A stretch of DNA of 64,000 bases from Cladocopium goreaui (GCA_947184155.2 CAMXCT020000502.1:736296-800295), one strand, 5' to 3'. Counted from the stretch's first letter, positions 11,771 to 23,802 are shown. Numbers and translations: made by a program. The notes: generated from the sequence alone by a model not told the origin.

Positions 11771-12013
11771 CAGTATCATATATGTTTTCCCAAACATATC
11801 TCATTGTATTCCCATTAAATAGCTGGTATATCATGATATACCACTATATTTGGATAGTTGAATCCACATGTGGATTACCATTATACTATGTTTTACCAGA
11901 TGGTATACCACTCTTTCCAGTAGTTGAATCCACATGTTCCCATGAATAAAAATGGCCATTTAAGGTACTTCTATCTCCAAAAATGAGAGAATAAACCATC
12001 ATAACCATCTTGG

Positions 12014-12160
12014 TTTAAGTCCCCATTAACCAGAGATAACCAGATATAACTAGAGGATAAACCAACCAGATATAACCAGATATATCCCCACGAAATCTAT
12101 TCATTTCTGGTGTAAGTCCCCATCTTTATCTGGTTATATCTGGTTATATCTGGTGCAAGC
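12014..12160. repeat. inverted repeat of CCAGATATAACCAGATATA
   Basis: Copies of TAACCAGATATAACC on the left face GGTTATATCTGGTTATATC on the right, between two AAGTCCCCAT words. The unit could fold into a hairpin. It matches no other family here. Confidence 0.6.
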
Positions 12161-12305
12161 AGTGCCCATCTTGAAAAATCATGGAGTGAGTTCGTCAATG
12201 GAAGGATGACATCCCATATATGACATGGAAAAATCATCCCAATGAGTTGGAAACAACCAACATTAGTAGTATAATCCAAATGTTGGGAACCAAAAAAAAC
12301 AGTAT

Positions 12306-12411
12306 CTGGTTGGTGGTTGACCTACCCCTCTGAAAAATATGAAAGTCAGTTGGGATGATTCTTCCCAATATGATGGGAAAAATAATCCAAATGTTCCAAA
12401 CCACCAACCAG
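12306..12411. repeat. F2 element
   Basis: Complete copy flanked by GTAT on both sides, a likely target duplication. Confidence 0.9.
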
Positions 12412-12678
12412 GTATTGGTTGATTCGTAGTTATTCCTATGGTGTATTATAATCCCCATTGAATCAGATCATCCCCACTGGGGACCCCGGGCCAGACGCTG
12501 TGGCGCATCACCACTGAGCTGTGCTTCCCAAAAGTCTCGCGCCTTGGAAAAATATATGGAGTGCTTGGTATAGAAATGATATATATATATAGAAATCATG
12601 GAAATAGATAAATCAAGGATTTATAGAAATGATATATGGAAATGATATAGGATTTGTCATTTCTCTATGATTTCTATA

Positions 12679-12788
12679 TACCATCTGGTTATTTAACATA
12701 GCCATGGAAAATCAGCATTGTTAAATAGGTTAACCATCTATTTCTATGGGCCATCTATACCATGGCTATGTTAAATAGCCAGAGGGTA
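12679..12788. repeat. F1 element, TACCATCTGG variant
   Basis: The left end reads TACCATCTGGTTATTTAAC and the right end AATAGCCAGAGGGTA. The stem is CATAGCCATGG. Confidence 0.85.
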
Positions 12789-13085
12789 TCAATTTCTATA
12801 TCACATGATATTGATAGAGAAATGATGGGGCAATACTGTGGACTTATTGTGGATAAAGATTGAGGATTCATTGCCACAAACATCGGAAATAATCTTATTG
12901 TTTTTAGAGAAATCATGGTACAATTATATTTCATGAAATAATGGGGCAATCAATTTGTGGGATAGGGAATGATAGAGAATAACAGCAATTATTGCAATTT
13001 TCAATATCTCAAGTAATAACCAGCAATAATGATATCTCGGCAATATTGATACATAAACTAAATCCCAGCAATAACGGAGATAGAA

Positions 13086-13373
13086 ATGGAATATAATGCG
13101 ATAAGACTAACCAACTTGATACCATTTTTCGTTTCATCTGAAACTGGGAGAAACCGCCAAAATGACAATTTCCTAGGAAAACTGGGAAACAGTGGGATTT
13201 ACAGTAGTGGTACTCTATTTTCGGACAAACCCGTATGGCTAGGGTTGAAAGAATATGAAAAGAAGCTATTGAAGAATGGAATACCATGGAATATCGACCT
13301 GATGCTGTGGGTATGGAGAAATACAACACAACAAAAAATCCGAATCCATGCTACAACTGGTTTCGGATTGTGA
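13086..13373 (+). CDS. open frame, uncertain
   Basis: A 95-codon plus-strand frame with the segment LKEYEKKLLKNGIPWNID. Base composition is that of the intron background, and a minus-strand frame also spans it. No splice logic supports it, so it may be chance. Confidence 0.2.
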   Translation: MEYNAIRLTNLIPFFVSSETGRNRQNDNFLGKLGNSGIYSSGTLFSDKPVWLGLKEYEKKLLKNGIPWNIDLMLWVWRNTTQQKIRIHATTGFGL

Positions 13374-13871
13374 AGATATATCATCTAATTTTTCAAGATT
13401 GCTGTGGCTCAAAAAGTCAACACCAAGAAATGGATGGTTTGGTCCGTGCTTTCTGAATTTGCTTGTGGTTTATCAATGATACCGTAGATCAAATAACCAT
13501 GATACGTGAAATTGGAGTTATGTCTACCAACTTAGCTAACATAAATCAGCTATAAATCCCACCAAATCCGTATTTGTGTTGGTTAAATCACAATTTTCCT
13601 ATGATTTGTCTGGTTCCGTGTTTCTGTGGGTATTGATTTTTTACCCCATACAACGTCCCATCAGTTTATGAGACTTTCACTCCTTTGACCCCAGATGTCC
13701 AGTCCTAAACTTACCAGCCTGGGGAGAAGCAAAGAACCGAAAAACATCGAAAAATAATGAACAACACATGGTTATGGGTTAAAGCATGTCAAAACTATGG
13801 TAGCCTTGTTTTCACATCAGTATAACTGGATGTTCATCCCCCTTAAAAAATGGCATGTCTTTGGCTTTGAC

Positions 13872-13998
13872 TCATGCTGCCCCACTTCTGGCGCAAAAAG
13901 CTCCCTTGAAACGGCTCAAGAGCCACACGGCGGATTTCACTTGGTCTGCCATCTCTTGCACTTCCTCGCAGCAGTCGTCGCATCGCATGTTTGGACCG
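13872..13998 (-). CDS. terminal exon of an unknown gene
   Basis: A minus-strand exon after the acceptor GTTTCCAG, 42 codons to a TGA. It contains CDDCCEEVQEMADQVKS and RFKGAFCARSG. The paired cysteines could be structural. A second frame is open but has poorer third-position GC. Unknown product. Confidence 0.5.
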
Positions 13999-14447
13999 CT
14001 GGAAACCGCGAATGGCGGCCATGACTTTTCGCAAATCTCACCAGATTTCCCTGAAACCCGTGAAGAGCCCTGAAGCAACACCCCCGGAAACCATGTTTTT
14101 CATTGTTTGTTCTTGGGGATGAAACTGAATGAAACCACATAATTGGGATCATAGAACAGGGGTGTTTAATGCATCGACAGCGGGGATTTGATGGGATAAA
14201 CCAGTGGATTTGGAGGCACTTTGGGACAATTCCTGGTGGGTCAAAGTTTTTTGTAGCCCACATCAAATTATCCATAGATTAACCATAGATTATCCATAGC
14301 TGGGATTTATGGATGTTCATCCGATGCTGCCAGCCATGGGGGATTTCACCATCACTGGGGATTTCATCATTATTTCATCCATTCCATATGGGGATGGGTC
14401 AAGGTTTTTTGTAGCGAACATCAATCCATAGCTGATGGATTTATTTC

Positions 14448-14566
14448 ACTGGTGCTATATTCTGCTATATAAACGTAGGGAATTTCCGGGAATGATCCAC
14501 AATCACTATGAATAATAATCCCAGCAACCCCCAGCAACCCATCCATTCCCTACGTTTAGCACCAGT
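14448..14566. repeat. F9 element
   Basis: Ends ACTGGTGCTA and TACGTTTAGCACCAGTAAG, with GTAGGGAATTTCC and its partner inside. Confidence 0.75.
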
Positions 14567-14601
14567 AAGTTATGGCATGGATGTTCATCCCCCAAATTGA
14601 C

Positions 14602-14643
14602 CCGGAAGCCATATGGAATCGCATTTGGTCCGGAATCTGGACG
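14602..14643 (-). CDS. orphan exon
   Basis: Minus strand, after the pyrimidine-rich acceptor TTTTTCACACTTCAG and before GG/GTCAAT. Two frames are open (SRFRTKCDSIWLP or RPDSGPNAIPYGF). Confidence 0.42.
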
Positions 14644-15037
14644 CTGAAGTGTGAAAAATGACAGAAGAAGCGGGGCAATTGCCACGGAACATCTCACAGA
14701 AATTGAGACTGACGTAGTGGGAAATTTGATGATCATCAAAAGGGGGCTGGAGTTAATAATTATCATTTTATATATATATATATATCATCCAGAAATCATC
14801 CCAAGAATCTATCCACCAATCCACTTCACAAAACATCATCTCCATTATTGATGGTGAAGTGAAACATTGATGCTGAACTATTTTTGTGATATTGACATTG
14901 AATCAATCCACATTTTATGGACATGTTGAAGATGATTGCGAAATCCACCACCAAAAGGATGGTTTTTCACTTCCAAAATCATGGGATGTTTACCATCAAC
15001 TGGTGCGTCGGATTTCGCGTTGCCATCCACCGTATGT

Positions 15038-15133
15038 TACCCTCTGGTAAACGTATACATAACTACGGAAAACCACCATTTTATAGCTGGGTAAATCAAC
15101 TATTTCGACTGGGCCATTTTCCATAGTTTTCCC
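15038..15133. repeat. F1 element, right end lost
   Basis: Left arm TACCCTCTGGTAAACGTATACATAAC is intact; the copy stops at CCATAGTTTTCCC. Confidence 0.75.
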
Positions 15134-15192
15134 GCATGATCTCCTCGATCTCCCCATGAGTTTTTCACCGCGGAGGTTGCGAGATCCGCCAA

Positions 15193-15372
15193 GCCGGAGA
15201 AGGAGAAGAAAAAACCCGAGGCAAACGAGTAGCCAGCGAACGTTGACACTTTGCGGTGGAAAATCACCATGTTTAAAAGGTAAATGATTTACCTTTTAAA
15301 CATGGTGATTTTCCACCGCAAAGTGTCTACGTTCGCTGGCTACTCGTTTGCCTCGGGTTTCTTCTCCGGCTC
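15193..15372. repeat. large near-perfect palindrome
   Basis: Arms of about 85 bp, with few mismatches, meet at AAATGATTTACC. The outer arms carry CCCGAGGCAAACGAGTAGCC and the inner arms an F1-like AAATCACCATGTTTAAAAGG. Confidence 0.85.
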
Positions 15373-16027
15373 CGGCGGAAACAAGTGCAACCGAAACACC
15401 TGCTGCACCAGCCGAGGCCGCTATAGCAAACAAGTGCTGTTATGTTGAAACAAGTGCAAAAGAGCCACAGACAGCCACAGATGAAAACAGAACTTGGAAT
15501 CCAGTTCTCTCAGGTGTAGGCTTTGGTGTTTTTCAGTGAAGCCATGGTTGTCATCCTATCCGTTTGGAATGTACTTGTTCCCTCCGGAAGGCAAAGGCAG
15601 AGACGCCTCAGGAGACTCCGGCTGCCGAGGCATGAAACTGTGACATTTGATCTTGGTTGGAGCTTTCGTTTGGGCTTGGAAAATGTCAAGCAAATGTGAT
15701 TCAACTGTGGCATTGTGAATCATTGTCAGCAATTTTGAGTCGAGATTTCGGATTACTGTACTTGGTGTTCTCAAGGGGGCACGGAGAGAGAGAGCCACAA
15801 GATTCAGGTCTCGTTTGAAAACTCTTGCAGTTGTCTCACGCAGGCAACTGAAGCCGCTGCACCTGCTGCAGAGGCTGCTTTTTCATGATTCAGGAGAGAA
15901 ACCTTTTGTTGAAGCGACGTCACTTCTTCATGATGAACTTACATTCTGTCAAATGGATTCTGTTTTTTTGACAGAGTGATCCACTGTTCGGAGGCAAAGA
16001 CGGAGACACCAGCAGCTGAGGCATGAA
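15348..16027 (+). CDS. possible Ala/Glu/Thr/Pro-rich repeated coding blocks
   Basis: Four blocks on the plus strand encode related peptides: ATETPAAPAEAAIA near 15395, AKAETPQETPAAEA near 15600, ATEAAAPAAEAAFS near 15850 and AKTETPAAEA near 15995. Each of the last three is closed by a stop in its frame. They look like a duplicated exon or a degraded repeat. The opposite strand is also partly open, and no function is assigned. Confidence 0.35.
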
Positions 16028-16479
16028 TGGGTAAACAAGCAGAGGGGAGCGTGTTGTTGGACATGTTCAATCAACAAAATAGTGTATCTTGCATCTTGGA
16101 AGTTTTCCGTACAGCGGATTCTTTTTTTCGGCCTTGGTCAGGAAAGATGATTTTCAGTCCGATCAAGATGAATCAAGTGTGTTTGTGGGTGTTAGATAAC
16201 ACACAACATGGGTAACAGGGGAAGAACCAGGGTTGGGAAACAACTGTGTCACTGATTTGCTGATTTCAAGCCATAAAAGACAAAAACATGTATCACGGGT
16301 TCATCATCCCCAAAAGGGTCTGGAAATCCTCCTAATCTTAAACACCCCTATAATATGGTCTCAAGTATGTGCTTTCATCCAACAAAAAAACACTGGTTTC
16401 CAGGGGGTGTTTAAAATGAACGGGGGCAAGGATCAGCACCATTTTATAGTGATAATATATTACAATTGAATACATTAGA

Positions 16480-16895
16480 TAACTATGACTATGATAACTA
16501 AATTATCTATATATATATAGTTAAGAATTAAGAATAATAAAACAAAATACAAATAACAATATATACATATATATATATATACATTATCTCACATATCATA
16601 TATCATATATTATATATATTGTATTATATATATATATATTATTATATATTAGATATTATATGTTAAATATTCTATATTATATATTATATATCATACATTA
16701 TACATTATATGTTATACATTATATATTATACATCATATATTATACATTATATATGATACATGTAATATATAATGTATAATATATAATATATAATATTATA
16801 TTTTATTATATTATATCATATCATATCATATCATATTATATTATATTATACTATATTATATTATATTAGATTATATTATATTATATATATATTGT
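16480..16895. repeat. TA-rich microsatellite tract
   Basis: Over 400 bp of TATATA, ATTATATATTA and TATCATATCA words. No genes. Confidence 0.9.
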
Positions 16896-16947
16896 GCATT
16901 GGCATTGTATAATTATGCAACAGTATACTCTGGCAAACCTTGGCTAC

Positions 16948-17032
16948 CGCTTGATCCTCCCCAAAGTTGCAAACTGGAGCGAATTCCGGAGCGGTCCTGC
17001 GCCTTTGCCTCGCCGAGCTTTAAGAGTACCAC
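16948..17032 (-). CDS. possible exon, strand uncertain
   Basis: The minus strand runs from CATGTCAG to AAGCG/GTAGCC and reads LKARRGKGAGPLRNSL. The plus strand is also open (YRLILPKVANWSEFR). Third-position composition does not separate them. Confidence 0.4.
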
Positions 17033-17099
17033 CTGACATGGGGAATTTTGATAGGTCTTTTATATTTGTGCATATTTCTTCTGGTGGATCTGTCCATAT

Positions 17100-17175
17100 A
17101 TGTTTATCTTTCTATATATATATAATATATATATATATATATGTATAAGATTATATATTGTATACTGTATATAAT
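17100..17175. repeat. TA microsatellite
   Basis: A TATATATA run between two exon candidates. Confidence 0.8.
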
Positions 17176-17430
17176 TTTCTGGTGTTATGCCATCAAAATC
17201 CACTAGGTATGTTCCCACTATACACCCATCGTGCTTGGTTTTAGTGTGGAAATTCTGGGAACGCTGAGGAGCTGATCAACAAAGATTCTTACTTTGAGGA
17301 TCATCCCAGTTAGGGATTTCAAGGATGATCAAGATCCCTTCATCCCAGTTAGGGATTTCATTTATTCTTACTTTGAGGATCAACAAAGATTCTTACTTTA
17401 CGCAGTTAGTAAGTGGGGTTTCAACCCAGT

Positions 17431-17534
17431 TACCCTCTGGTAAACTAACATAGCTATTGAACATGGCCATTTATAGTCAGTTTTCCCATTAAAAATGGTG
17501 ATTTTCCATAGTTATGTTAGTTTACCAGAGGGTA
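17431..17534. repeat. F1 element
   Basis: Complete, with TTGAACATGGCC in the left arm. Confidence 0.9.
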
Positions 17535-17574
17535 TACATGATGTGATGATGTGATCCATGGGATGATCGACCTC

Positions 17575-17630
17575 CTTGACTCCGCGCCATTCTTCGGAGA
17601 CTGCCACGCGCACCAAAAAACCCAGAACTC
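17575..17630 (-). CDS. orphan exon
   Basis: The minus-strand acceptor TTTTCTGCCGCCAG is strong. The frame reads EFWVFWCAWQSPKNGAES and would end at AAG before GAGG (GA donor). Another frame (AEFSAEFSAARSSGFFG) is open. Confidence 0.48.
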
Positions 17631-18074
17631 CTGGCGGCAGAAAACTCGGCAGAAAACTCGGCAGCGTTACATGCTTAGTTCCATCTTACACCATCCATAG
17701 GGGATATGTCATGGGAGCCAAGGACATACACAAACCACTTAGAATCTCGGGGCAAATCCCAAGGATGTCATGGCCACGGCATGGCCCCGTTGCTGGTCCT
17801 TCATCCCAGATTGGGAATCCTTCTTACAATGGATCTCCCGGAATGAAAATGTATGAAAATGGATTGATGACCATCCCACAATATTGGCATACAATCACCC
17901 AGAAAAATAAAAACAAAAAAAACAACATGTTTGTTGGTCAATTGATGGTTAATATATATGTTGGTTAATTGATGGTTAAACAACATATTAATTCATGTTT
18001 GTTGGTTAATTCATGTTAATTCCTCATGCTTTAAGGTGGCACTTCAATCACTTCACAATTGGTTCAACGCTCAC

Positions 18075-18167
18075 CTTCCAAGTGACCTTCGACAAATCGG
18101 TCCTTCCGCGACCTCGCCCCTGGCCACATCTGGCCGTCTGTCGCACACAGCGACGCACAGAGCCAAC
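18075..18167 (-). CDS. orphan exon
   Basis: A clear minus-strand exon between GGCCCAG and GAAG/GTGAGC, 93 bp. All three frames are open, so the frame is unresolved. The frame with the most G/C third positions includes CATDGQMWPGARSRKDR. Confidence 0.5.
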
Positions 18168-18169
18168 CT

Positions 18170-19220
18170 GGGCCACGACACCGGGAGCTCTATCTTCAAG
18201 AGGTACCCTCATTCGAAAGGTACCATGGAAAATCATGGAAAATCATGGAAAATCACCATTTTGCCGTGGAAAATCACAAAAAAAATGATGCAAAAATACC
18301 CGTTTTTAAGAAGTATATGACGAACTCGTCGAACTAAGTGGGTACATTCAGCAATAAGGACCCCCCAAGAATGAATGTCTAAAAAACAAGGGTTCTGGGG
18401 GGACCCTATGATGGATACTTGGATGTGCATCCCAGCTAGCATCCTTGGTTAAACAATAGTACAATCCAGTTGTGCATTAAGATATACCCCAGTTTGACTA
18501 GTGACTGGTGACTTAGAAATTCACTTACGATCCATCGGACGCAACAACAAACATACAATCCGTATCAACCAATGGCAGTTGCCCAACTATAGCTATATAA
18601 GTTATATCCTTATATCCAATTTACCTATCTAAATCCTTTGAAATCCATTTAATCCCAATAAATCACAATTTTTGCTGGTAAAATTTGTACTGCTTTGGGG
18701 GACCGCATCTTGGATATCCTCATCACTCTGAGGGAACCCACAGTTCTCTTTCGAAGGCAATGCGGTGTTCCACGCTGTCGGCCCTAGGGCCAGCAATGGG
18801 AGAAGAATCAACATAACGGGAGGATGTTAATATTATCAAAAACAACAACGGTGGTTTTTGATGGAATATCATGGGAACAAAACAATGATTTAAATATATA
18901 TATATACAATATACATATCAATATTACATATATATATATATATACATATTAATTAATGGGTGTATAGGAACCCACGGTGATAAATTATGGTTCTATAATG
19001 TCCTATCTTTGTGCGGGGTTACTTTAAATTTGGTTGTGTATCATTGTGTATCAAACAAATAGTACTCTGATGCACATGAAAATCGTTGGCAAGTGGATGA
19101 TGAATGTTTAAACATTTTTCGCTGCCTTCCAATCGTCTGAGTGATTGGAAATATGTTTTAGATCTAGGTCAGTCACCCACCAGGGATGGAAATTTCATCA
19201 GCGATTTGTTCATTTTGTTC
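18170..19220. other. intronic or intergenic stretch
   Basis: Contains ATCATGGAAA repeats near 18230, a TATATA tract near 18895 and no convincing exon. Confidence 0.5.
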
Positions 19221-19222
19221 CA

Positions 19223-19307
19223 TACACCCTCTGCTATAAATTGATGTAAATGGAGGTTTTAATGGGAAGATATTTTCCAGCAAACCATGTTTGATTACCA
19301 GAGGGTA
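19223..19307. repeat. F1-related element, variant core
   Basis: Has CACCCTCTGC and TTGATTACCAGAGGGTA ends around a different core, GGTTTTAATGGGAAGATATTTTCCAGC. A sister copy is at 30689. Confidence 0.65.
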
Positions 19308-19418
19308 TGCTTGCTAAAACCCCAGATTCTGTGATTGATGTCCCATTGTTTGCCTCGAATCTCCCCATTTTTAAAGGGACTCTATGGTTAGGGACCAATA
19401 TCAATCCCCATGATTCAA

Positions 19419-19565
19419 TGGCCATTTCAGGAACCTAAATTGGAGGTACCTACCATCTATAAGGCCTATTTTTCAGGCCTATGTAAGGGAATATCCCCAC
19501 AAAATATGACCTTATATGGTACTAACGTACCTCCATTTTAGGATCCTGAAATTCCCATTGAATGA
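19419..19565. repeat. F7 element
   Basis: CAATGGCCATTTCAGGAACC..GGAGGTAC on the left faces GTACCTCC..GGATCCTGAAATTCCCATTG on the right. Confidence 0.75.
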
Positions 19566-19573
19566 TTGCTGAC

Positions 19574-19652
19574 TTTGCTCGTTTTGGGTGGGCAACAGCA
19601 TCAAGCCGATTCCCTCAGCGCACGATGAGTTCTCACGCAATGCCGCTTCTGC
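19574..19652 (-). CDS. orphan exon
   Basis: After the minus-strand acceptor CAATTCTTTGCAG the frame reads AEAALRENSSCAEGIGLM. An early donor (TTGC/GTGAGA at 19637) or a later one is possible, so the low end is approximate. Confidence 0.48.
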
Positions 19653-19684
19653 CTGCAAAGAATTGGAACTATCGACTGGGATAA

Positions 19685-19795
19685 ATTGGGGATGGGTCAA
19701 AACCCTGGTACCTAGTGAACCCAAAAACAGCTGGTAAATGGATGTTCATCCCCCTAAAAATGGTATTAATAGGTATTGACCCATATCCACATTGG
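19685..19795. repeat. F10 repeat
   Basis: Starts GATGGGTCAAAACC, contains GTAAATGGATGTTCATCCC and ends GGTATTGACCCATA. A matching copy is at 41183. Confidence 0.6.
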
Positions 19796-19844
19796 AGCAC
19801 AATTGAAAACCACCAAACGTGACAAATGACTTTCTTCGAGATCT

Positions 19845-20215
19845 TCAAGTGAACCCCACCCTGAGACATTATTCTGACTCTGACATAGTTTCTGACATAC
19901 TACCTGGAAGTACATATTGGATATGTATTCTGACATTCTATCTGACATTCTCTCTAGCATATACTCTGACATTCTTCTGGCATTCTATCTGGCACCTTTT
20001 CTGACATACTTTCTGGCATGTATGCTGACATTCTTTCTGGCATTCTATCTGGCATCTAGTCTGACATACTTTCTCGCATCTATTCTGGCATTGTATCTGG
20101 CATTCTATTCTGCCATTCTATCTGGAATCTAGTCAAACATCTCTCTAAGATGGGCACTACGGGGCCCAACCACTGAGATCTGGCGCTCGTGGTTGAGGTC
20201 CGGCAGTGCCCACTG
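19845..20215. repeat. compound minisatellite, copy 2 (reverse orientation)
   Basis: The block next to CTTCAAGTGAACCCCACC, an array of TCTGACAT/TCTGGCAT units, then a GTTGAGGTCCGGCAGTGCCC block. This is the reverse complement of the order at 56868-57780. Confidence 0.85.
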
Positions 20216-20279
20216 AGATGCGGAGCTCCCAGTTGCGATCCGAGGCTGCCGGAGGAGAAGGAAGGAAGAAGGAAGGAAG

Positions 20280-20383
20280 TACCCTCTGGTAATTTAACGT
20301 AGCTATTGAAAATGACCATTTATAGTGGATTTTCGCATTAAAAATGGTGATTTTCCATAGTTATGTTAAATTACCAGAGGGTA
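20280..20383. repeat. F1 element
   Basis: Complete copy directly beside the minisatellite at 19845-20215. Confidence 0.9.
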
Positions 20384-20900
20384 CCTCTGATAAAGTCTAG
20401 AGACCTTTACCTGGCAGGTGGGGAAAAGAACTCCTGTCCTGGACTGAATCTATGTATTTCCTTCATCGAACCAAGTTCTCAACATGCTCAAATGATCCAC
20501 TGTTCAACTGTTACGTTACTTTGGACAAAATGGTTGACATGACCCAGTGTATGGGTGTGAGTTGAATTCATCCAGAGGATAGGAACCAAATTTTGAGGTA
20601 TCTCATCATGCTATCTCAATATAAATCACCAAATCACCCTGCGAAAATCCTCGTCCTGGCTTCAAACTATTGGTGCTTCAACCCACACTGGAGACAGAAC
20701 CGTCGTATCCGGTCGTATCCCATCTCTTTTTTGACTGCAAAAAAACGCCCTGGATTCGGGTGTCCAACTAATGCTTATTCAATGGCATCCAGATCCTTTG
20801 AGATTTGCCCTGTGAGGCCTCCAACATCAAGCCCAAGCAGGAAAGTAGTGCTTCATCCTCAGCGCTGTCTTTCCGTGGCTTGCTATGCAAAAAATACCAC

Positions 20901-21026
20901 CTTGAAATCGGGGACCGCCATCAGCCGCCAGTGAAAGCAACAGCAGTTGTTGCTTATCATCGAATGGAAGCTGTGAAAGTATCACCTCCAGCCAATTTGC
21001 CATGGGGTCTTTGGTTGAACTGCAGC
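20901..21026 (-). CDS. orphan exon
   Basis: Minus strand, acceptor GATACTCAAG, donor CAAG/GTGGTA. One frame reads DPMANWLEVILSQLPFDDK. A shorter version, 20986-21026, reads LQFNQRPHGKLAG to GGAG/GTGATA and fits the phase of the exon at 21238. Confidence 0.5.
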
Positions 21027-21237
21027 CTTGAGTATCCACATTGTTGGTGAAAAAAAAACAAGGTTCACCCAGTAAATAACCCATTAACATATTCATTTCT
21101 CATAAATCCCTATTTTCCCATGAGCAATGGGGAATTTCAATTTCCCATAAAAAGCTAAAAATGTTTGGTGTTTCCCAGCTACACCGTGTTCCTTGGCTGG
21201 GTTCTCCAACATCCAGCTGACCAGTCACAGCACAAAC

Positions 21238-23012
21238 CAGCCGCGCTGCGACCAGTTGCACCGCAGCGTCTTTGCACTGCAAGGCTCGGCGCCTGGGAGG
21301 TGACACTTCCAGTCGAAAGGTGGTGGTATTTCCGATTTTCTGGAGAATGATCTAGCCTCTCATAGCTATTGAAAATGGCCATCTATAGTGGATTTACCCA
21401 TTAAAAATAGTGATTTTCCATAGCTATGTTAGTTTACCAGAGGGTATAATTCAACAATGGATTTCTGGAGAAGATATCATAGTTGTTTAATGATTTAGAG
21501 AACATATCATAGTTATACAATGATACTTATAATCACTGGAACTATCATATATGGTGTTATACAATGGATTTCTGGAGAAGATGAATCATAGTTATTTAAT
21601 ATGGGAATAGCAAAACAACTCATTGGTTCATTTCATACTTAAAAATGAGGAAAACCAATTCAAAACAAAATAATATATAATATGTTATCAAATTAATTAT
21701 CTACTCTCCTGTAGTCTAGCTCGAAAATCCCCTATATATGAAGGTTTATACTTGGGAAAATCATCGAACTAAATGGGTCTATAAACCCGTTGGCTGTACC
21801 ATGAAAAAAATTGTGTGATCCCCATTTTGTGAAATCTCTGTGCCTGGTTAGATTTATTAATTAGATTCATTAAATCACAAAATAGATGGTCTTGGTGATT
21901 TTTCCATTTTGGTGATTTGGAGGTTTCCAATTCATAGGGGTTTGCCCACAAATCATCCAAGTCATTAGACCATGAATTAGTCTTGACACCCATGAACACA
22001 CACAAATTTGCCCAGAGTTCCTGAGTCGCCGTGCCAGATCTCACCTGCTCTCAGTGTCAACAAAACCTCCTCCAATCGCGAACGGCCTGATCCCAGGCTA
22101 GGTCTTGGAGCCATAAAAGAGGGAATAAAACATCATGAATCATCCAAAAGCCAGGCCACTTGGGTTTCTACAACCATGGATCAGGGGTATGGAACAGGTG
22201 TGGTCCGCGGCGTCCAATGGATACTTTATATGTTTACTCGCAGCTATATATATATAATATATTATTATTATTATGATTATTATTATTATTATGATTATTA
22301 TTAATATTATTATTAATATTATTATTATTAATATATATTCTATAATATATATATATATGTGATTATAGAATATAACGCGTATATGTATACTTCACCGTGT
22401 ATTATAATATATATATATTGTACATACACACTATCTACTTTAGTTGTATCATATTGTATCGTGAATTCTGTGTCAGGTGCCCTTTAGTCGCACAGCCCCG
22501 TGTATAAATAAATATACACAAACTAGTCTATTCAGAAAGTTGAAGTCACCAAGCCACCAAGCTCTGACGAAAAAAACAAAAAAAAACGTCATTTCTTGTT
22601 TGTATATCCTCAATGTTTGTTGGCTAAATACCGGTTTTTGTTGGCCTTGTTATACTCCTCACTACTATATCATTGTCAAATTTGCAATTCTAGAATATTC
22701 AATGACTGGTTGGTGGTTTTAACCATCTTGAAAAATATGAGTCAATGGGAAGGATTATCCCGATATATTAACGAAAATTTGTCAAATGTTTGAAACCACC
22801 AACCAAATGAATATTCTTGACATGTTCAACTGGAAAAAAAACCTCCGGAATGGTACTGTCCCATCTTTGTCGCATCAAACTCCCAAGGCCATCCCCGCAC
22901 GAAGCGGCCAATGGGCCCCGCACGCACCGCGCGCAACGCATCCCCCGTAGGTCGCGGGGGTCGCCTCAGCAGAAGGAAGTCGTTCCAGGCCACTTTCCAG
23001 GCCAGTTCGCAT
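21238..23012 (-). CDS. three linked exons of an unknown gene
   Basis: Exons 22843-23012, 22045-22086 and 21238-21292 join in phase. Landmarks are LAWKVAWNDFLLLRRPP and IGRFVRGWPWEFDATK, then RSRLEEVLLTLRA, then CSAKTLRCNWSQRG. Sites include CAG/GTGAGA after 22045 and CCTCCCAG before 21292. The first exon is GC-rich (RPPRPTGDALRAVRAG). Both ends of the gene are missing. Product not recognised. Confidence 0.6.
21354..21446. repeat. F1 element, left end damaged
   Basis: Right end TTAGTTTACCAGAGGGTA is intact; the left is reduced to CTCATAGCTATTG. Confidence 0.8.
21447..21770. other. AT-rich intron sequence
   Basis: Short imperfect repeats of AATGGATTTCTGGAGAAGAT and ATCATAGTTA. No exon seen. 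Confidence 0.5.
22240..22460. repeat. ATT and TA microsatellites
   Basis: TTATTATTATGATTATTA runs followed by TATATATA tracts. Confidence 0.9.
22706..22804. repeat. F2 element
   Basis: Flanked by AATGA on both sides. The last base of the right end is lost. Confidence 0.85.
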
Positions 23013-23110
23013 CTATGCAGTTGGGATAGTATATTTCTTGAACATACTGAATATCATCATCATAGTGAAATATGGTCGGTATATTTTTTCATGATTGATA
23101 CTTGAATAGA

Positions 23111-23248
23111 TACCCTCTGGTAGTCAAACGTGGCAAAATAAATTCTACAATTTAGATGATGTTCATTAAGATTTTCCCATTAAAACCATTAAACACGTCC
23201 ATTTTTGAGGATTTCCCAGCTAGACACATCTGAGCAAACCGGAGAGTA
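23111..23248. repeat. F1 element, diverged
   Basis: TACCCTCTGGTAGTC at the left and GCAAACCGGAGAGTA at the right around an unusual core. Confidence 0.65.
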
Positions 23249-23802
23249 AACGATTTTAGGGGTGATTCCCGTTGATTAACAACACCTGTGGTGAGGTTCG
23301 CAAGAAAGATATCTATGGCATAGCAACACCTGGAATTGGATCATTGATTTTGTCAACCCAATGCTGAATCGTACACTGCTACATCAAAGTGGTGCCTCAT
23401 AGTTGGCTAAGTTGAGTTGTGCAACTAGGCCAACGGATGGGTTTGGTGGTGGACATACCGTGTATGTATATACAGCGTTCTATAGTTTCATGGCTTTATG
23501 AACCAACTTGTTTTACTGCTGGGGGGGTTGCAACGTTTTAACTGTACCCAATCCTACTTTGCCATACTTGTCCATTCATCTTGTTCTACAAGAATCCTCA
23601 GGGTAATTGAATTGCGTTTCAAGAGAATCCTCAGCGCAATTGGTCTTGACACCGTAATTTAAATCATTTGAATCCCAAGTCATCTCACTATCATGTATTA
23701 CGCATCATTAGGCCATGAAGTAGCAGCCATGACTTTTTGGCACGAGACGGAGAGGGTATCAAGATTTGGACAAGCCCCTCCTAAGACTCCCAGGGTGCTT
23801 AC

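Noticed and set aside
20593-20934. Plus-strand frame of 113 codons
   Set aside because: It lies opposite a minus exon with a better acceptor and donor. The plus frame has no splice support.
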